Assembly: GCA_965217565.1 (NCBI GenBank)
Contig: CBDCIS010000002.1
Location: forward strand, 62,001-126,000
Origin: CBDCIS01 sp965217565
GTDB taxonomy: Bacteria; Chloroflexota; Dehalococcoidia; Lucifugimonadales; CATOSD01
Direction of reading: 5' to 3'
DNA: 64,000 bases
The notes beneath the pieces are model-generated. The model was not told the DNA's origin and made no database searches. It was given only the letters and a program-made list of their open reading frames with translations. The position numbers and the translations under genes are program-made. The first letter of the stretch is position 1; each line of letters begins with the position of its first letter. Shown in pieces: positions 46,767 to 56,020 of this stretch.

Positions 46767-47574
46767 GGTAGTGTTGACATGTCATCTTAGCCATATGAGA
46801 GCGCCGACAAAGTGGAGGAATCCGAGGTACCTATTTGCCAGCTTGTCGAATCGGGAGAAGATATGGCGGTAGTGCTGGATCTTGCCTATGAAGCACTCGA
46901 CGAGATGCCGCTCTCGGTACAGATACTCATCGTGTGAGAGTAGCTCCCTTCGGTTCGAGCGAGGCGGGATCACCGGGGTAGTCCGGTTGCCGATGATCGA
47001 CTCACGAAACTGGCGGGAGTCATATGCGCGGTCTGCAATCACATACTCACTCTCCATACCGGATATGAGCGCCTCGGCCTGAGTGACATCGTGCTCTTGC
47101 CCTGCGGTCAATCTGAATCTCAACGGGTTGCCGAGGCCGTCGACACCCACATGGACCTTTGTAGTGAACCCACCTCGGCTACGACCGAGGGCTTGAGATA
47201 GTTGACCACCGTTTTTTTGGGAGCGCCCGCAGCGGAATGGTGGGCCCGGACTATGGTAGTGTCGATGATCAGGTACTCCATGTCAGGGTCATCGATGAAA
47301 TGCTGATGCATTCGTTCCCATATTCCGCCCTCACACCATCGGGCAAACCGCTTGTAGACGCTGTTCCATTTCCCGTACTCGGAAGGCAGTAGCCCCCACG
47401 GCGCACCAGACCTGCTCATCCAGATGATGGCCTCGATGAACCGCTTACAGTCGGACTCCTGTCCGACATACAAGTCTGGCTGACTACGAAGGAACTCCAA
47501 CACCCGTGACCATTGTTCTGGAGATAGTGTAATTGCTGACATATACCCAGTATAATATAAATGTCAACACTACC
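46767..47574 (-). mobile_element. intact IS427-like insertion sequence
   Basis: 808 bp with perfect inverted ends GGTAGTGTTGACAT and flanking TA on both sides (TTAG left, CTAA right). The same ends occur on the MITE at 43713, the deleted element at 40807 and a solo end at 63922, so this intact copy could mobilise them. Confidence 0.88.
46782..47542 (-). CDS. IS427-type transposase made by -1 frameshift
   Basis: N-terminal frame from ATG 47542 (SAITLSPEQWSRVLEFLRSQ ... YLIIDTTIVRAHHSAAG, first Asp) and C-terminal frame (HMGVDGLGNPLRFRL, second Asp in VIADRAYDSRQF, Glu in RHLVECFIGKIQHYR). They join by a -1 shift at a run of seven A residues (T7 at 47213-47219 on the + strand). All catalytic residues are present. 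Confidence 0.85.
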
Positions 47575-47968
47575 TAACTCTGAACAGTTACAGTTAGCGC
47601 CGTCGCTTGACAGCCATGAAGATTGCCAATGCCGGGGGAACCAGGCGTGGTCGTCCCACTTGTGAGGAATCCACAAGTCGACCGAATCCGAGATCGTCGC
47701 ACATCCCTCACTCGTTTCGGCTTGCACAAGTCTCGACTGTTGACACTTTGTTTCAAGGAGGCGCTTGGCAATGGACATACCTTCGACGACTGTAATCAGG
47801 GCCAAGACATTGATAGACGGCACGGGCAGCCCGCCTCTGAAGCGTCCTACCGTTGTGATTGAAGACGGCAAGATCACTGTGGTGGGTCGGCAGGGGAAGG
47901 TGCAGCCGCCTCAGAGGGCGGGCGTCCGCGAGTTGGCGTTTCCAGAAGGACATCTGCTTCCCGGACTA

Positions 47969-48782
47969 GGGCCTGTTCACACTAATAGCCAAATTATGTT
48001 ACAATCCGAGAATGGAAATCACCGAAGTTCAGTACCAACGAATTGCGCCGATCCTTCCCGTTCAGCGTGGCAACGTCAGCCTGTCGAACCTGCAAGTACT
48101 CAACGCTATCCTCTATGTCGCCGAGCAAGGCTGCAAATGGCGGGGATTGCCGCCTCGATTTGGCAACTGGCACACCGTCTACACCCGGATGAACCGGTGG
48201 TCCAAGAACGGTGTGCTCGACCGGGTTTTCGAGTATCTTCAACGAGAGCACATAGTGCGTATCAAGATAGAAGCGGTTTCCATGGACAGTACCATAGTCA
48301 AGGTCCATCCCGATGGAACCGGTGCGTTAAAAAAAACGGACCCCAGTCCATCGGCAAGTCCCGTGGCGGCTGGACCACCAAGATTCATATGGTTGCCGCG
48401 GATGCTAGAACAGCCGTGACGTTCTCCCTTTCTCCCGGACAGGCCCACGATGCGCCGGAGGGGCGAAAGCTGCTAAAGCGCCTCGGAACACAGGACCAGA
48501 ACCCGTTCCTGTTAATGGACCGGGCATACGAGGGGAATGAGACCCGCCAACTGGCGTTGGCCCTGGGGTTCACCCCGATAGTTCCGCCCCTGAGCACGAG
48601 GGTTGACCCTTGGCAGTACGACCGGGAGATGTACAAGCGTCGGAACGAAATCGAGCGGTTGTTTCGACGGTTGAAGGGCTTTCGGCGCATCTTCTCTCGC
48701 TTTGAGAAGCTGGACGCTCTCTTCCTTGGGTTCATCCTGTTTGCGCTCATCTTCGATGCGTTGCGTTAGTGTGAACAGGCCC
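47969..48782 (+). mobile_element. IS5-family (IS427-like) insertion sequence with a clean TA duplication
   Basis: 814 bp with ends GGGCCTGTTCACACTAA and TTAGTGTGAACAGGCCC. TA at 47967-47968 and 48783-48784 is the target duplication, confirmed by the reading frame of the interrupted amidohydrolase. Confidence 0.92.
48012..48769 (+). CDS. IS5-family transposase made by -1 frameshift
   Basis: N-terminal frame 48012-48419 (ITEVQYQRIAPILPVQRG ... SMDSTIVKVHPDGTGALKK, first Asp) and a C-terminal -1 frame ending at 48769 (SIGKSRGGWTTKIHMV, second Asp in LLMDRAYEGNETR, Glu in KRRNEIERLFRRLK). A run of eight A residues at 48329-48336 is the slip site. It appears complete. Confidence 0.88.
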
Positions 48783-49867
48783 TAATCGACGTCCATACTC
48801 ACCTGATGTTCGGGACAGTGGGGGAACACGGGTACAGATACGGACCCTACGAAGCAGTGATCGAGCGCGATACCGACGAGATTATGTTGCTTCGGGCGGC
48901 GCACAACACACACGTACATCTGAGTGCAGGTGTAACCACCTTGCGAGACTGCGGCGCCCGCAACCGTATCACGTTTGACCTGCGGGAAGGCGCCAGGCAG
49001 GGTCTGGTCACTGCGCCTAGGCTTCTGCTATCCGGCCGTCCCGTGACGATCACCGGCGGTCACTTCTTCTGGTGCAACGGGGAAGCGGACGGCGAAGACG
49101 GTGTCCGCAACGCGGTGCGTCAGCTTGTCAAAGAGGGGTCTGACTTCATAAAGATAATGGCGTCGGGCGGAGGCACCGCCATCACCGACAACCGAAAGCA
49201 CTCCTACGGCGTTGGCGAGCTACGCGCAATAGTGGAAGAGGCCCACGTACATGGGAAGCTCACCACCGCCCACTGTCTGGCGACACAGAGTATGATAAAC
49301 GCCCTCGACGCGGGTGTGGACATGATGGAGCACGGGGGATTCATAGAACCTGACGGATCTTACGTTTTCCGCCCGGAGATCGCTGAGCGTATCGCGCAAC
49401 AGGGGATGTACGTCAGCCCGACCGTTCAGACAGGATACCGTGGGAGGGAGGCCCTCCTGGAACGGTCGAGGAATTCTCAGCTGAGTTCAGTGGAGAAGCA
49501 ACAACTCGAAGCTCTACAAGCCAAGTGCGAGAGTCAGTTGGAGTTCCTGGGGAGGCTGTGGAGCGAGTGGGACATCAAGATCGTAGCTGGGACCGATGCT
49601 ATCCAGACATTTGGCGACTACTGCCTGGGCCTGGAACTTCAGAGCCAAGCTGGCATGAGCAACATGGAGGTCATAAAGTCGGCCACAAGTGGCGCGGCCA
49701 AGGCCATCGGGATGGACAGCCAGATTGGCACCGTAGCAGCGGGGAAAGCCGCGGACCTGATAGTTGTGGAGCAGAACCCGTTGGAAGATATCTCGGCTCT
49801 GCGGACGATGTCCATGGTGATGCGGGAAGGCAGAGTCATTGTCCCCTACCGTTCAATGGAGGAGTGA

Positions 49868-50377
49868 GCCGATGGACGTTTTGCGGTCCGACCCTTCGAC
49901 AGGCCCAGAACGGGAGGAAGGCCTCGAAGGCGATCATTGCTTACCACTCTGAATCTTATGTCAAGAAATTGGCTTCAGGATGGCGCGACAGCATGCTTGT
50001 GTTTGCGGAACTCGCCGCATCAAGCTTATCATGTCTACTATTGTTCACCCCGTAAGGATTTCCTCAATAGCCTGATTTGCCGAGACTTTGTGAACTCCGC
50101 TGGACTTGCCCGAGACATTGCAGGTGTTGCATTGCACTTGCGCTATGGCCTGCCACCCGGGGACGTTGGAGTCCGGCGGCACTATACTCATTTGGAGAGG
50201 AGGGCCAATCGACGAGGAGGCCCAATCCAATTGGCGTCGCCACAAGGGCATGTCGTGGGTAGCTCTCGGTCTTCTCGTGGATGGATTCACCGACCCGCCC
50301 CCGATAGTTGTACCACCTGTTAGGTTACACCGGCGAGCAATGAAGCCAAGCCTGTGGCGGGGGGGCGGTATAGTCCT
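49868..50377 (+). other. intergenic region, nothing recognised
   Basis: About 500 bases after the amidohydrolase. Short open frames exist (for example 50106-50381) but have no ribosome-binding site or family signature. Confidence 0.4.
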
Positions 50378-50470
50378 ATGAAACAGTCCTACATCGAGAT
50401 TTCCCACCGGAAAGTTCGCAGTTCAGTACACGTTGGCCCACCTAAATGGACTCGAACCGATTCTCAGTAA
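50378..50470 (+). pseudogene. serine recombinase 3' remnant
   Basis: MKQSYIEISHRKVRSSVHVG followed by PPKWTRTDSQ and a TAA. The PPKWTRT tail matches the recombinase ending at 24533 (SPPNWTKSRTF) and other orphan tails. No upstream recombinase sequence is present. Confidence 0.6.
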
Positions 50471-50719
50471 CGATTGTGGGAAGCGATGGTAAAACCCGCC
50501 ATTTTGTAGCTAAATCTTAGTCCCCCTATCTCCACTTTTTCCGGCCTAGGTGTGCTGTATTCATATCTCTTCGACCACTGTGGTTGCCGTTCTCACGGAC
50601 GGAGTTCATGGCTGAGCTGTTCGATTGGGCGCTCGCCCTGGAGCAGCAGCGGGAAGCGGAGCCTGAGGCCACCTGGAGTGGAGGTCCCAGTTAAGATCGC
50701 TACCATTATAGGGGTGTGC

Positions 50720-50914
50720 ATGGTCTCGCGCAGTTCAAGGTTCACCGATAATCCACTTCGCCTACCCGGTTTGACCAATGAGCAGATGGAGTGGCTGGAG
50801 AAGCGCAACCTCCCCGTCAAAATCTGCCGCGAGGCGGACGACTCCACTCTCGCCGAAGAGATAGACCTCTTTTGGAATAAGGACGATGAAGAGCATGCAA
50901 GGGCTGCGCAGTGA
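50720..50914 (+). CDS. small protein related to the N-terminus of the 59425 cargo gene
   Basis: 64 residues. RFTDNPLRLPGLTNEQMEWL and EKRNLPVKICREADD align with RFSDNPFRDPNLSPEQVERI and EKRNEALRIYRETGD of the transposon cargo protein at 59425-60009. The C-terminus is acidic (WNKDDEEHARAAQ). No good ribosome-binding site is visible, so it may be a relic. It follows a recombinase remnant and precedes the ART-like pieces, which suggests the debris of a related mobile element. Confidence 0.5.
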   Translation: MVSRSSRFTDNPLRLPGLTNEQMEWLEKRNLPVKICREADDSTLAEEIDLFWNKDDEEHARAAQ

Positions 50915-50947
50915 TTGAGGTTGAACGATGATCCGTTCAATTCGCCC

Positions 50948-51058
50948 ATGGCCGAGAGGTATAGACCGATCATCGCACGGCCGACTAAGGAGTCCATCGC
51001 AAGGATGGTGACTCAGTTCAAGCCTGTCGGACACCCTACGCGGTTTGCCGAGGCATGA
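50948..51058 (+). CDS. very small hypothetical protein
   Basis: 36 residues (AERYRPIIARPTKESIARMV ...), basic, overlapping the next gene's start by four bases (ATGA). An upstream in-frame TTG at 50921 preceded by TGAGG could extend it by nine residues. No family was recognised. The tight overlap is the main reason to list it. Confidence 0.35.
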   Translation: MAERYRPIIARPTKESIARMVTQFKPVGHPTRFAEA

Positions 51059-51303
51059 ACGGGCCGCTACTAACGAGCAATGTTCGGGAGGCGCAGGTTG
51101 GCGACGAGCTCTGGATAGATGGCTTCATGAGCGCATCTCGGAGTCCGCAATGCGGGGCGGAGTGCGCGGTCGAGAAATACGGAGATACCACCATTTTCAT
51201 AGAGGTTCTCCCCGCGCTGCACGCAGAGACGATCACGCTGCCCAATGAGATGCATAGTCTGTGCGAGTATGAATCGATCTTCGATGTGCCATCGCGGATA
51301 TAG
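51055..51303 (+). CDS. possible ADP-ribosyltransferase-like C-terminal fragment
   Basis: 82 residues. VGDELWIDGFMSASRSP resembles the GFxSTS turn of ADP-ribosyltransferase exoenzyme domains, and TLPNEMHSLCEYESIFDV resembles the ending with a catalytic Glu followed by an xFxV strand. The N-terminal Arg-containing half of the fold is missing unless it lies in the small upstream frame, where no Arg-x-hydrophobic NAD motif is evident. It may be a remnant of a phage or toxin gene. Confidence is low because the motifs are short. Confidence 0.35.
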   Translation: MNGPLLTSNVREAQVGDELWIDGFMSASRSPQCGAECAVEKYGDTTIFIEVLPALHAETITLPNEMHSLCEYESIFDVPSRI

Positions 51304-51408
51304 CGGTCGCCTCCCCTGCCTATCCATGTGTGCGGCTATTCTATTGCCCGAAATCATCCCTGCTCTGCAACGTACACTTGACGGGAGAGAATTGAGGTGA
51401 GGGTGCCC

Positions 51409-52797
51409 CTACGCGTAGCTCTCTCGAGACTGCGCTTCCTGACGGGTGACACTCCAGGGCATGCGTTTGAACCGGCGGCCGAGGCCTCGCTCAATCTCCC
51501 GCCACTTCCGCTCTTCATCCGGAGTGATGAGCGTCACCGCCTCTCCGGAGCGGCCCATTCGGCCAGTTCGGCCGACCCGGTGTGTGAAGAGCAACTCTGT
51601 GTCCGGCAGGTCATAGTTGATGACCTGCTCTATGCCCTCGACGTCCAGGCCTCTGGCAGCGACATTCGTTGCAACCAGGATTGGGGCGTCGCCGGAACGG
51701 AAGTCCTTCATCACACGCTCACGGGCGTTCTGACTGAGGTTGCCTTGAAGCGCTCCAACTGGATAGCCCATGCTGTCGAGTTGTTTCGCCAGCTTCTTGA
51801 CGCCGTGCTTGGTTTTGCCGAAGACAATGACCAGGGCGCCGTGCCGCTCGTTCAGCAGGTCTTGGAGGACCTCGATCTTGTCGCCCTTGCGGATGGTGTA
51901 CACGAGGTGGTCCACCGTGGGCAGGGATTGCAGGTCTGGGTCCACTTCGACCGTTACGGGGCCTTTCAGGTGCTTCGCCGCGGTCTTGGCAACCCACTCA
52001 GGCATCGTGGCGGACATGAGCGCCGTCTGGCGTTCCGAGGGAGTCTCGCCAAGGATCGCCTCGACATCGTGGGCGAAGCCTCTGTCCAGCATCTCGTCGG
52101 CTTCATCCAACACCATGAATCGCACTGATCGCAGGTCGAGGGTGCCTTGGCGTACATGGTCCAGCGTCCGGCCCGGCGTGCCAATGATGATCTGGGCGCC
52201 GCTCTTCAAAGCTGCGTACTCTGGCCTCAAGGACCGGCCGCCGTACAGTAACGTCACGTGGAGGCGCTGCGATGATGCCAGCACCTCTGTGACTTCGGCC
52301 ACCTGAATGGCCAGCTCCCGCGTGGGCACCAGCACAAGCGCCTGAATCCGCCGGACCGACGGGTCGCACTGCTCCACCATGGGGACGGCGAACGCGAGCG
52401 TCTTGCCGGACCCCGTGCGTGCCTGACCTATCAGGTCACGGCCCTCCAGCAGGTGCGGGATGGCCTTCTCCTGAATGGGCGTGGTTTCGGATATGTCCAT
52501 CCGTGCAATCGCCTGCCTGGTAGCGGCCTTCAGGGCCATTCCGGCAAATACGGAATCCACAGCGTTAGCGGTATCTTCGCGGGGTTCATCGTCCGTCACT
52601 GGCTGGTTCACGGGTGCTTTGGCCGCGGCTGTGGGGCAGCGACGACGAGATTGGTGGCACGGGCCGCAATACACCGGCCTGTCAGGATCTGGTAGGAAGG
52701 GGACGGACGTAGATGCATTACAGGCGGTACATACCGCCGGGTGGCGCTTCGTGCGGTCGGACCGACGGGTGCGGATTGTCATGGGTATGGATGGCAT
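51409..52797 (-). CDS. DEAD-box RNA helicase with N-terminal zinc ribbon
   Basis: 462 residues, ATG at 52797. An N-terminal CTAC...CGPC pair (about 23-48) looks like the short zinc ribbon often found on Chloroflexota and other helicases. Then come the Q motif (TPIQEKAIPHLL), motif I ARTGSGKT, PTRELA, TPGR, DEAD in VLDEADEML, SAT, and, in the second domain, VIVFGKTKHG, VATNVAARGLDVEG and HRVGRTGR. It is complete for an ATP-dependent RNA chaperone acting in ribosome biogenesis or cold adaptation. The C-terminal tail is short (RRFKRMPWSVT) without an RNA-recognition domain. It is monocistronic. Confidence 0.92.
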   Translation of the reverse strand: MPSIPMTIRTRRSDRTKRHPAVCTACNASTSVPFLPDPDRPVYCGPCHQSRRRCPTAAAKAPVNQPVTDDEPREDTANAVDSVFAGMALKAATRQAIARMDISETTPIQEKAIPHLLEGRDLIGQARTGSGKTLAFAVPMVEQCDPSVRRIQALVLVPTRELAIQVAEVTEVLASSQRLHVTLLYGGRSLRPEYAALKSGAQIIIGTPGRTLDHVRQGTLDLRSVRFMVLDEADEMLDRGFAHDVEAILGETPSERQTALMSATMPEWVAKTAAKHLKGPVTVEVDPDLQSLPTVDHLVYTIRKGDKIEVLQDLLNERHGALVIVFGKTKHGVKKLAKQLDSMGYPVGALQGNLSQNARERVMKDFRSGDAPILVATNVAARGLDVEGIEQVINYDLPDTELLFTHRVGRTGRMGRSGEAVTLITPDEERKWREIERGLGRRFKRMPWSVTRQEAQSRESYA

Positions 52798-53002
52798 ACG
52801 GGAAGAGAGTACCTCTTTCTAGTGGATTGAAACGATGAGCCAGCGCGGGTTGGAAAAGACAAGACAGTGGGACAGATGATAGTCCACTTCTGTATAAGTC
52901 GGGGTGCGCCGGTCACATGCGTTGGTCTATTTTAACAGAAACTCCGCGAACATTTCCTGGCCGGCTTGTGCCGCCGCACATCACCGGCAGTCCGGGGGCC
53001 GC

Positions 53003-54865
53003 CTAGTCTCGAGCCCGGACTCCGTCGCGGCGCTTGCGCTTGCGGTCCACAGCGGCGAGCTCCATCTTGCGTAGTCGCAAGTTCTGGGGAGTGACCTCGA
53101 CGAGCTCGTCATCAGAAATGAACGCCAGCGCTTCCTCTAGGCTCATCCTCACAGTGGTCTTCAGGCGTTTCGCCACGTCGGCTGTTGACGAACGAATGTT
53201 GGTAAGTTTTTTCTCCTTGCAGACGTTGATCTCGATGTCGCCCCAGCGGGAATGGGAGCCTACGATCATGCCGGCGTAGATCTTGGTGCCTGGATCGATG
53301 AACGTGTCGCCCCTGCCCTGGGCGTTGAGCAGACCATAGGTGACGGCGACGCCGCCCTCGGTTGCCACGAGCACGCCGCTGCGCTGGGTCTGAATTTCTC
53401 CTTCCATCGGTTCGTACGAGGTGAAGATACTGCTCTTTACCCCGTCGCCGCGCGTTGTGCGGAGAAAGAAAGCGTTGAATCCGATAAGCCCTCGGGTGGG
53501 AATCTTGTACTCCAGGTAAACGTAACTGTCCTCGCCGTACCGTATGTCCCGGAGTTGGCCCAAGTTGGCGGATAGGTGTTTGGTCAGCACGCCCACGTAC
53601 TCTTCGTGGGCGGTGATACTCAAGATCTCGCAGGGCTCGTGTACCTTGCCTGCGATGACCTTGGTGACGGGCGCGGGGCGGGACACCTGGAATTCGAACT
53701 GTTCACGGCGCATGGTCTCGACCAAGATGGACAGGTGCAGTTCTCCCCGTCCGGAGACCACGAACACGTCGGGGCTGGGGGTGGTCTCCACCCGCAGGCT
53801 GACGTTGGTCCGCAGCTCTCTCATCAGTCGTTCGTAGAGATTGCGGGAGGTGCAGCGGGCTCCCTCTCTGCCCATGAAAGGGGAGGTGCTGACGCCAAAG
53901 GTCATGCGCACTGTCGGTTCGTTGACGTCGATGGACGGTAGAGCCTTCGGGCTTTCGAGGGAGGCAATGGTGTCGCCTATGGACACGCCCTCAGGGCCGG
54001 TGACGGCCACAATGTCTCCGGTATGGGCTTCGGAGACTTCAACCCGCTCCATCCCACGAAACACGAATATGCGCTCCACGACGTGGGGCGTGAGCTCGGC
54101 GTCGCGGCCCAACAGGGCCACTTCGTCGCGCAGCCTGAGTGTGCCGTTGGTGATCCGTCCGATGGCCACTTGTCCGAGGTGGCTGTCGTAGTCGAGCGCC
54201 GCAACAAGCACTTGCAGTGGGGCGCCGGGGTCCCCGGTCGGCGGAGGCACCGAATTGAGGATAGCTTCAAAGAGGGGTTGCATGTCCGACCCAGTCTCAT
54301 CCGGGCTCGTTGTGGCGTAACCCTCCCGGGCAGATGCATAGAGCACAGGGAAATCCAGCTGCTCCGCATTGGTAGCCACCTCCAGGAAAAGGTCCTGGAC
54401 CATCTCTACCACCTCAGCCACCCGGGCCTCAGGTCGGTCTATCTTGTTGATGACCACCATAGGGGTGACGTCTTGCTGGAGAGCTTGGCGCAACACATAA
54501 GTGGTCTGCGGCATGGGTCCGTCCACGGCGTCGACCAGCAACAGACAGCCGTCGGCCATGTTCATGACACGCTCCACCTCGCCGCCGAAGTCCGCGTGGC
54601 CCGGCGTGTCGATGATGTTGATCCTGATGCCCCTGTAGGAGACCGAGGCGTTCTTGGCCAGAATCGTGATGCCGCGCTCTCGCTCCAATGGGTTGGTGTC
54701 CATAATCAAGGCTCCCACCTGTTGGTGGGCCCGGAAGACCTGGCCCTGTTTCAACAGCGCATCGACTAGGGTAGTCTTACCGTGGTCGACGTGGGCTATG
54801 ATGGCCAGGTTACGGATATGGCTGTTCTGGTGGTCGCTCAAATTCATTACCTCAATTACTATCAT
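53003..54865 (-). CDS. typA: TypA/BipA ribosome-associated GTPase
   Basis: Up to 620 residues. The start could be ATG 54865 or ATG 54847 (NLSDHQNSHIRNLAIIAHVD). G1 AHVDHGKTT, the RERGITILAKN switch I, DTPGHADFGGEVERV, NKIDRPEAR and the SARE-like G5 are present, followed by EF-G-like domains II, III and V and the TypA-specific C-terminal domain (GDTFIDPGTKIYAGMIVGSH ... LRKMELAAVDRKRKRR). TypA acts on the ribosome in stress and 50S assembly. The region upstream contains a recombinase remnant at 54903-54970, so its native promoter may have been changed. Confidence 0.95.
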   Translation of the reverse strand: MIVIEVMNLSDHQNSHIRNLAIIAHVDHGKTTLVDALLKQGQVFRAHQQVGALIMDTNPLERERGITILAKNASVSYRGIRINIIDTPGHADFGGEVERVMNMADGCLLLVDAVDGPMPQTTYVLRQALQQDVTPMVVINKIDRPEARVAEVVEMVQDLFLEVATNAEQLDFPVLYASAREGYATTSPDETGSDMQPLFEAILNSVPPPTGDPGAPLQVLVAALDYDSHLGQVAIGRITNGTLRLRDEVALLGRDAELTPHVVERIFVFRGMERVEVSEAHTGDIVAVTGPEGVSIGDTIASLESPKALPSIDVNEPTVRMTFGVSTSPFMGREGARCTSRNLYERLMRELRTNVSLRVETTPSPDVFVVSGRGELHLSILVETMRREQFEFQVSRPAPVTKVIAGKVHEPCEILSITAHEEYVGVLTKHLSANLGQLRDIRYGEDSYVYLEYKIPTRGLIGFNAFFLRTTRGDGVKSSIFTSYEPMEGEIQTQRSGVLVATEGGVAVTYGLLNAQGRGDTFIDPGTKIYAGMIVGSHSRWGDIEINVCKEKKLTNIRSSTADVAKRLKTTVRMSLEEALAFISDDELVEVTPQNLRLRKMELAAVDRKRKRRDGVRARD

Positions 54866-54902
54866 AGAGCATTCTTCGAATGGAAAGTTGTAATACAGTC
54901 TC

Positions 54903-54970
54903 CCCTAGCCCACCAAACTGGACAAATCAAGAACCTTCACGCTGAGGTTCGTTCTGGACCTGTAGTCAGG
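54903..54970 (+). pseudogene. serine recombinase 3' remnant
   Basis: Bases 54907-54967 are nearly identical to 24477-24537, the end of the truncated recombinase gene (CACCAAACTGGAC, then AAGAACCTTCACG, then GAGGTTCGTTC, then GGACCTGTAGTC), with one base missing and two substitutions. Only the tail is present. Confidence 0.7.
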
Positions 54971-55081
54971 CCCTGCTCCCCACCCCACCGGACATCAGCC
55001 CGCCGCGAGCGGCCAGACGGGTATTGACCTCGTGCCGTTTCTGTAACTACAATTGCGTAGCATGGTGAAGGGCGACTGCGC

Positions 55082-55372
55082 TTGCGTTGGACGTGGGATT
55101 AGGCAAAGAATGAGGCTAATCTTCGAGCGCACAGACTCGGCTTTGAGGCTGCGGTCTTCGTGTTCGACGATCCCATGTCTGCGACGCGAGAGGCCCCATA
55201 CCCATATGAGCAAAGGTGGCGAACCATCGGCATGGTGGGCACTCAAGTCGTGATGGTAGTCCACACTTGGCCTGAATTCGACACAGAGACCGGTGAAGAC
55301 ATCGGGCGCATCATTTCCGCACGTAAGGCGACGAGACGAGAGAGGGAGGCTTATGAAGAGGGACATTGCTGA
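55082..55372 (+). pseudogene. brnT: BrnT toxin gene with an in-frame stop codon
   Basis: LRWTWD-stop-AKNEANLRAHRLGFEAAV, then FDDPMSATREAPYPYEQRW, GMVGTQVVMVVHTW and RIISARKATRREREAYEEG make a complete BrnT ribonuclease toxin of the usual length, except that the codon expected to encode the Glu of WDEAKN is TAG (55100-55102). Re-initiation at GTG 55160 would give a shortened protein lacking the N-terminal strand. The start codon is uncertain. It overlaps the antitoxin by 20 bases in the normal brnTA order. Confidence 0.75.
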
Positions 55373-55643
55373 GCTGCCGTCAGACGTTCGGGCGCAGATA
55401 CGGGCGTTAGAGGCTCCGCCCGACGACCAGATCGACACTGCCGACATCCCGGAGATTCTCAACTGGTCCGACGCCAAGCGCGGTGTCTTCTACCGTCCTG
55501 TGAAGCAGCAGATTACGCTGAGGGTCGACGCGGACATCATAGCCTGGTTCAAGGCCCATGCTCGTGATGGTCGCGAATACCAGACGGACATCAATGGAGC
55601 GCTCCGTGCGCACGTTCAGAGGACGACTCGTTCCGTGACCTAG
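55353..55643 (+). CDS. brnA: BrnA antitoxin
   Basis: 96 residues from ATG 55353, with GAGAGGGAGG upstream inside the toxin gene. The C-terminal KQQITLRVDADIIAWFKAHA and YQTDINGALRAHV form the ribbon-helix-helix DNA-binding domain of BrnA, and the N-terminus with ILNWSDAKRGVFY is the toxin-binding part. BrnA neutralises BrnT and represses the operon. It appears intact even though the toxin gene carries a nonsense codon, a safe order of decay. Confidence 0.85.
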   Translation: MKRDIAELPSDVRAQIRALEAPPDDQIDTADIPEILNWSDAKRGVFYRPVKQQITLRVDADIIAWFKAHARDGREYQTDINGALRAHVQRTTRSVT

Positions 55644-55682
55644 CCATGGTCCCTCCGAACATACCAGACGGAGACTTGACTC

Positions 55683-55976
55683 ATGAAAACCAAGCGAGAA
55701 TTCCTAACCGTCAAACAGTTGGTTGACCTCAGAAAAGAGGATATGGCAAAGCCTAATCCCGAGTATTAGCGGGGAGTCGTTTGGACACCCGATCAGCAGA
55801 TGTACATGCACTGGGCCTTCAGCGAGCAGGACATGGCTGCGACGAAGCGGCGGCGGGCGGCCTTCTGCCCCGATGCGGGCGTCAACCCCGGCAGGATCTT
55901 TCCTGACGAGGCTCAGCCGCATCGGGAGTCGGAATTAGATGAGCCCGTGCCCCAAGCCTCTGGGATCTATGTCTAG
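55683..55976 (+). pseudogene. DUF262 (GmrSD-like) N-terminal fragment with a nonsense codon
   Basis: KREFLTVKQLVDLRKEDMAK then PNPEY-stop-RGVVWTPDQQ matches the N-terminus of DUF262 proteins, whose PEYQR motif contains the Gln here replaced by TAG (55767-55769). The remaining 50 residues do not match the family, so most of the gene is deleted. DUF262 proteins occur in type IV restriction and related defence systems. This fragment is inactive. Confidence 0.65.
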
Positions 55977-56020
55977 CGACCGGATGGAATGGCAAATTCG
56001 GATTTCACCAGGAGAGAAAC

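Larger units (their letters stand above)
47771..49867 (+). pseudogene. metal-dependent amidohydrolase gene split by an IS
   Basis: ATG 47771 behind AAGGAGG starts TTVIRAKTLIDGTGSPPL ... EGHLLPGL, then the IS at 47969-48782, then IDVHTHLM and the remaining 350 residues to 49867. Removing the IS and one TA gives a perfect LPGLIDVHTH reading frame, so the disruption is recent. The enzyme has HTH in the first metal motif, IKIMASGGG around the carboxylysine, TTAHCLAT, HGGFI and AGTDA, all features of the imidazolonepropionase/prolidase-like amidohydrolases. The N-terminal beta-sandwich is separated from the barrel, so function is probably lost unless the second part is re-initiated. Confidence 0.88.

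Noticed and set aside
47765..48769. A single 334-residue protein spanning the amidohydrolase start and the IS
   Set aside because: It is a chance in-frame fusion of the interrupted amidohydrolase with the transposase -1 frame; removal of the IS restores the amidohydrolase.
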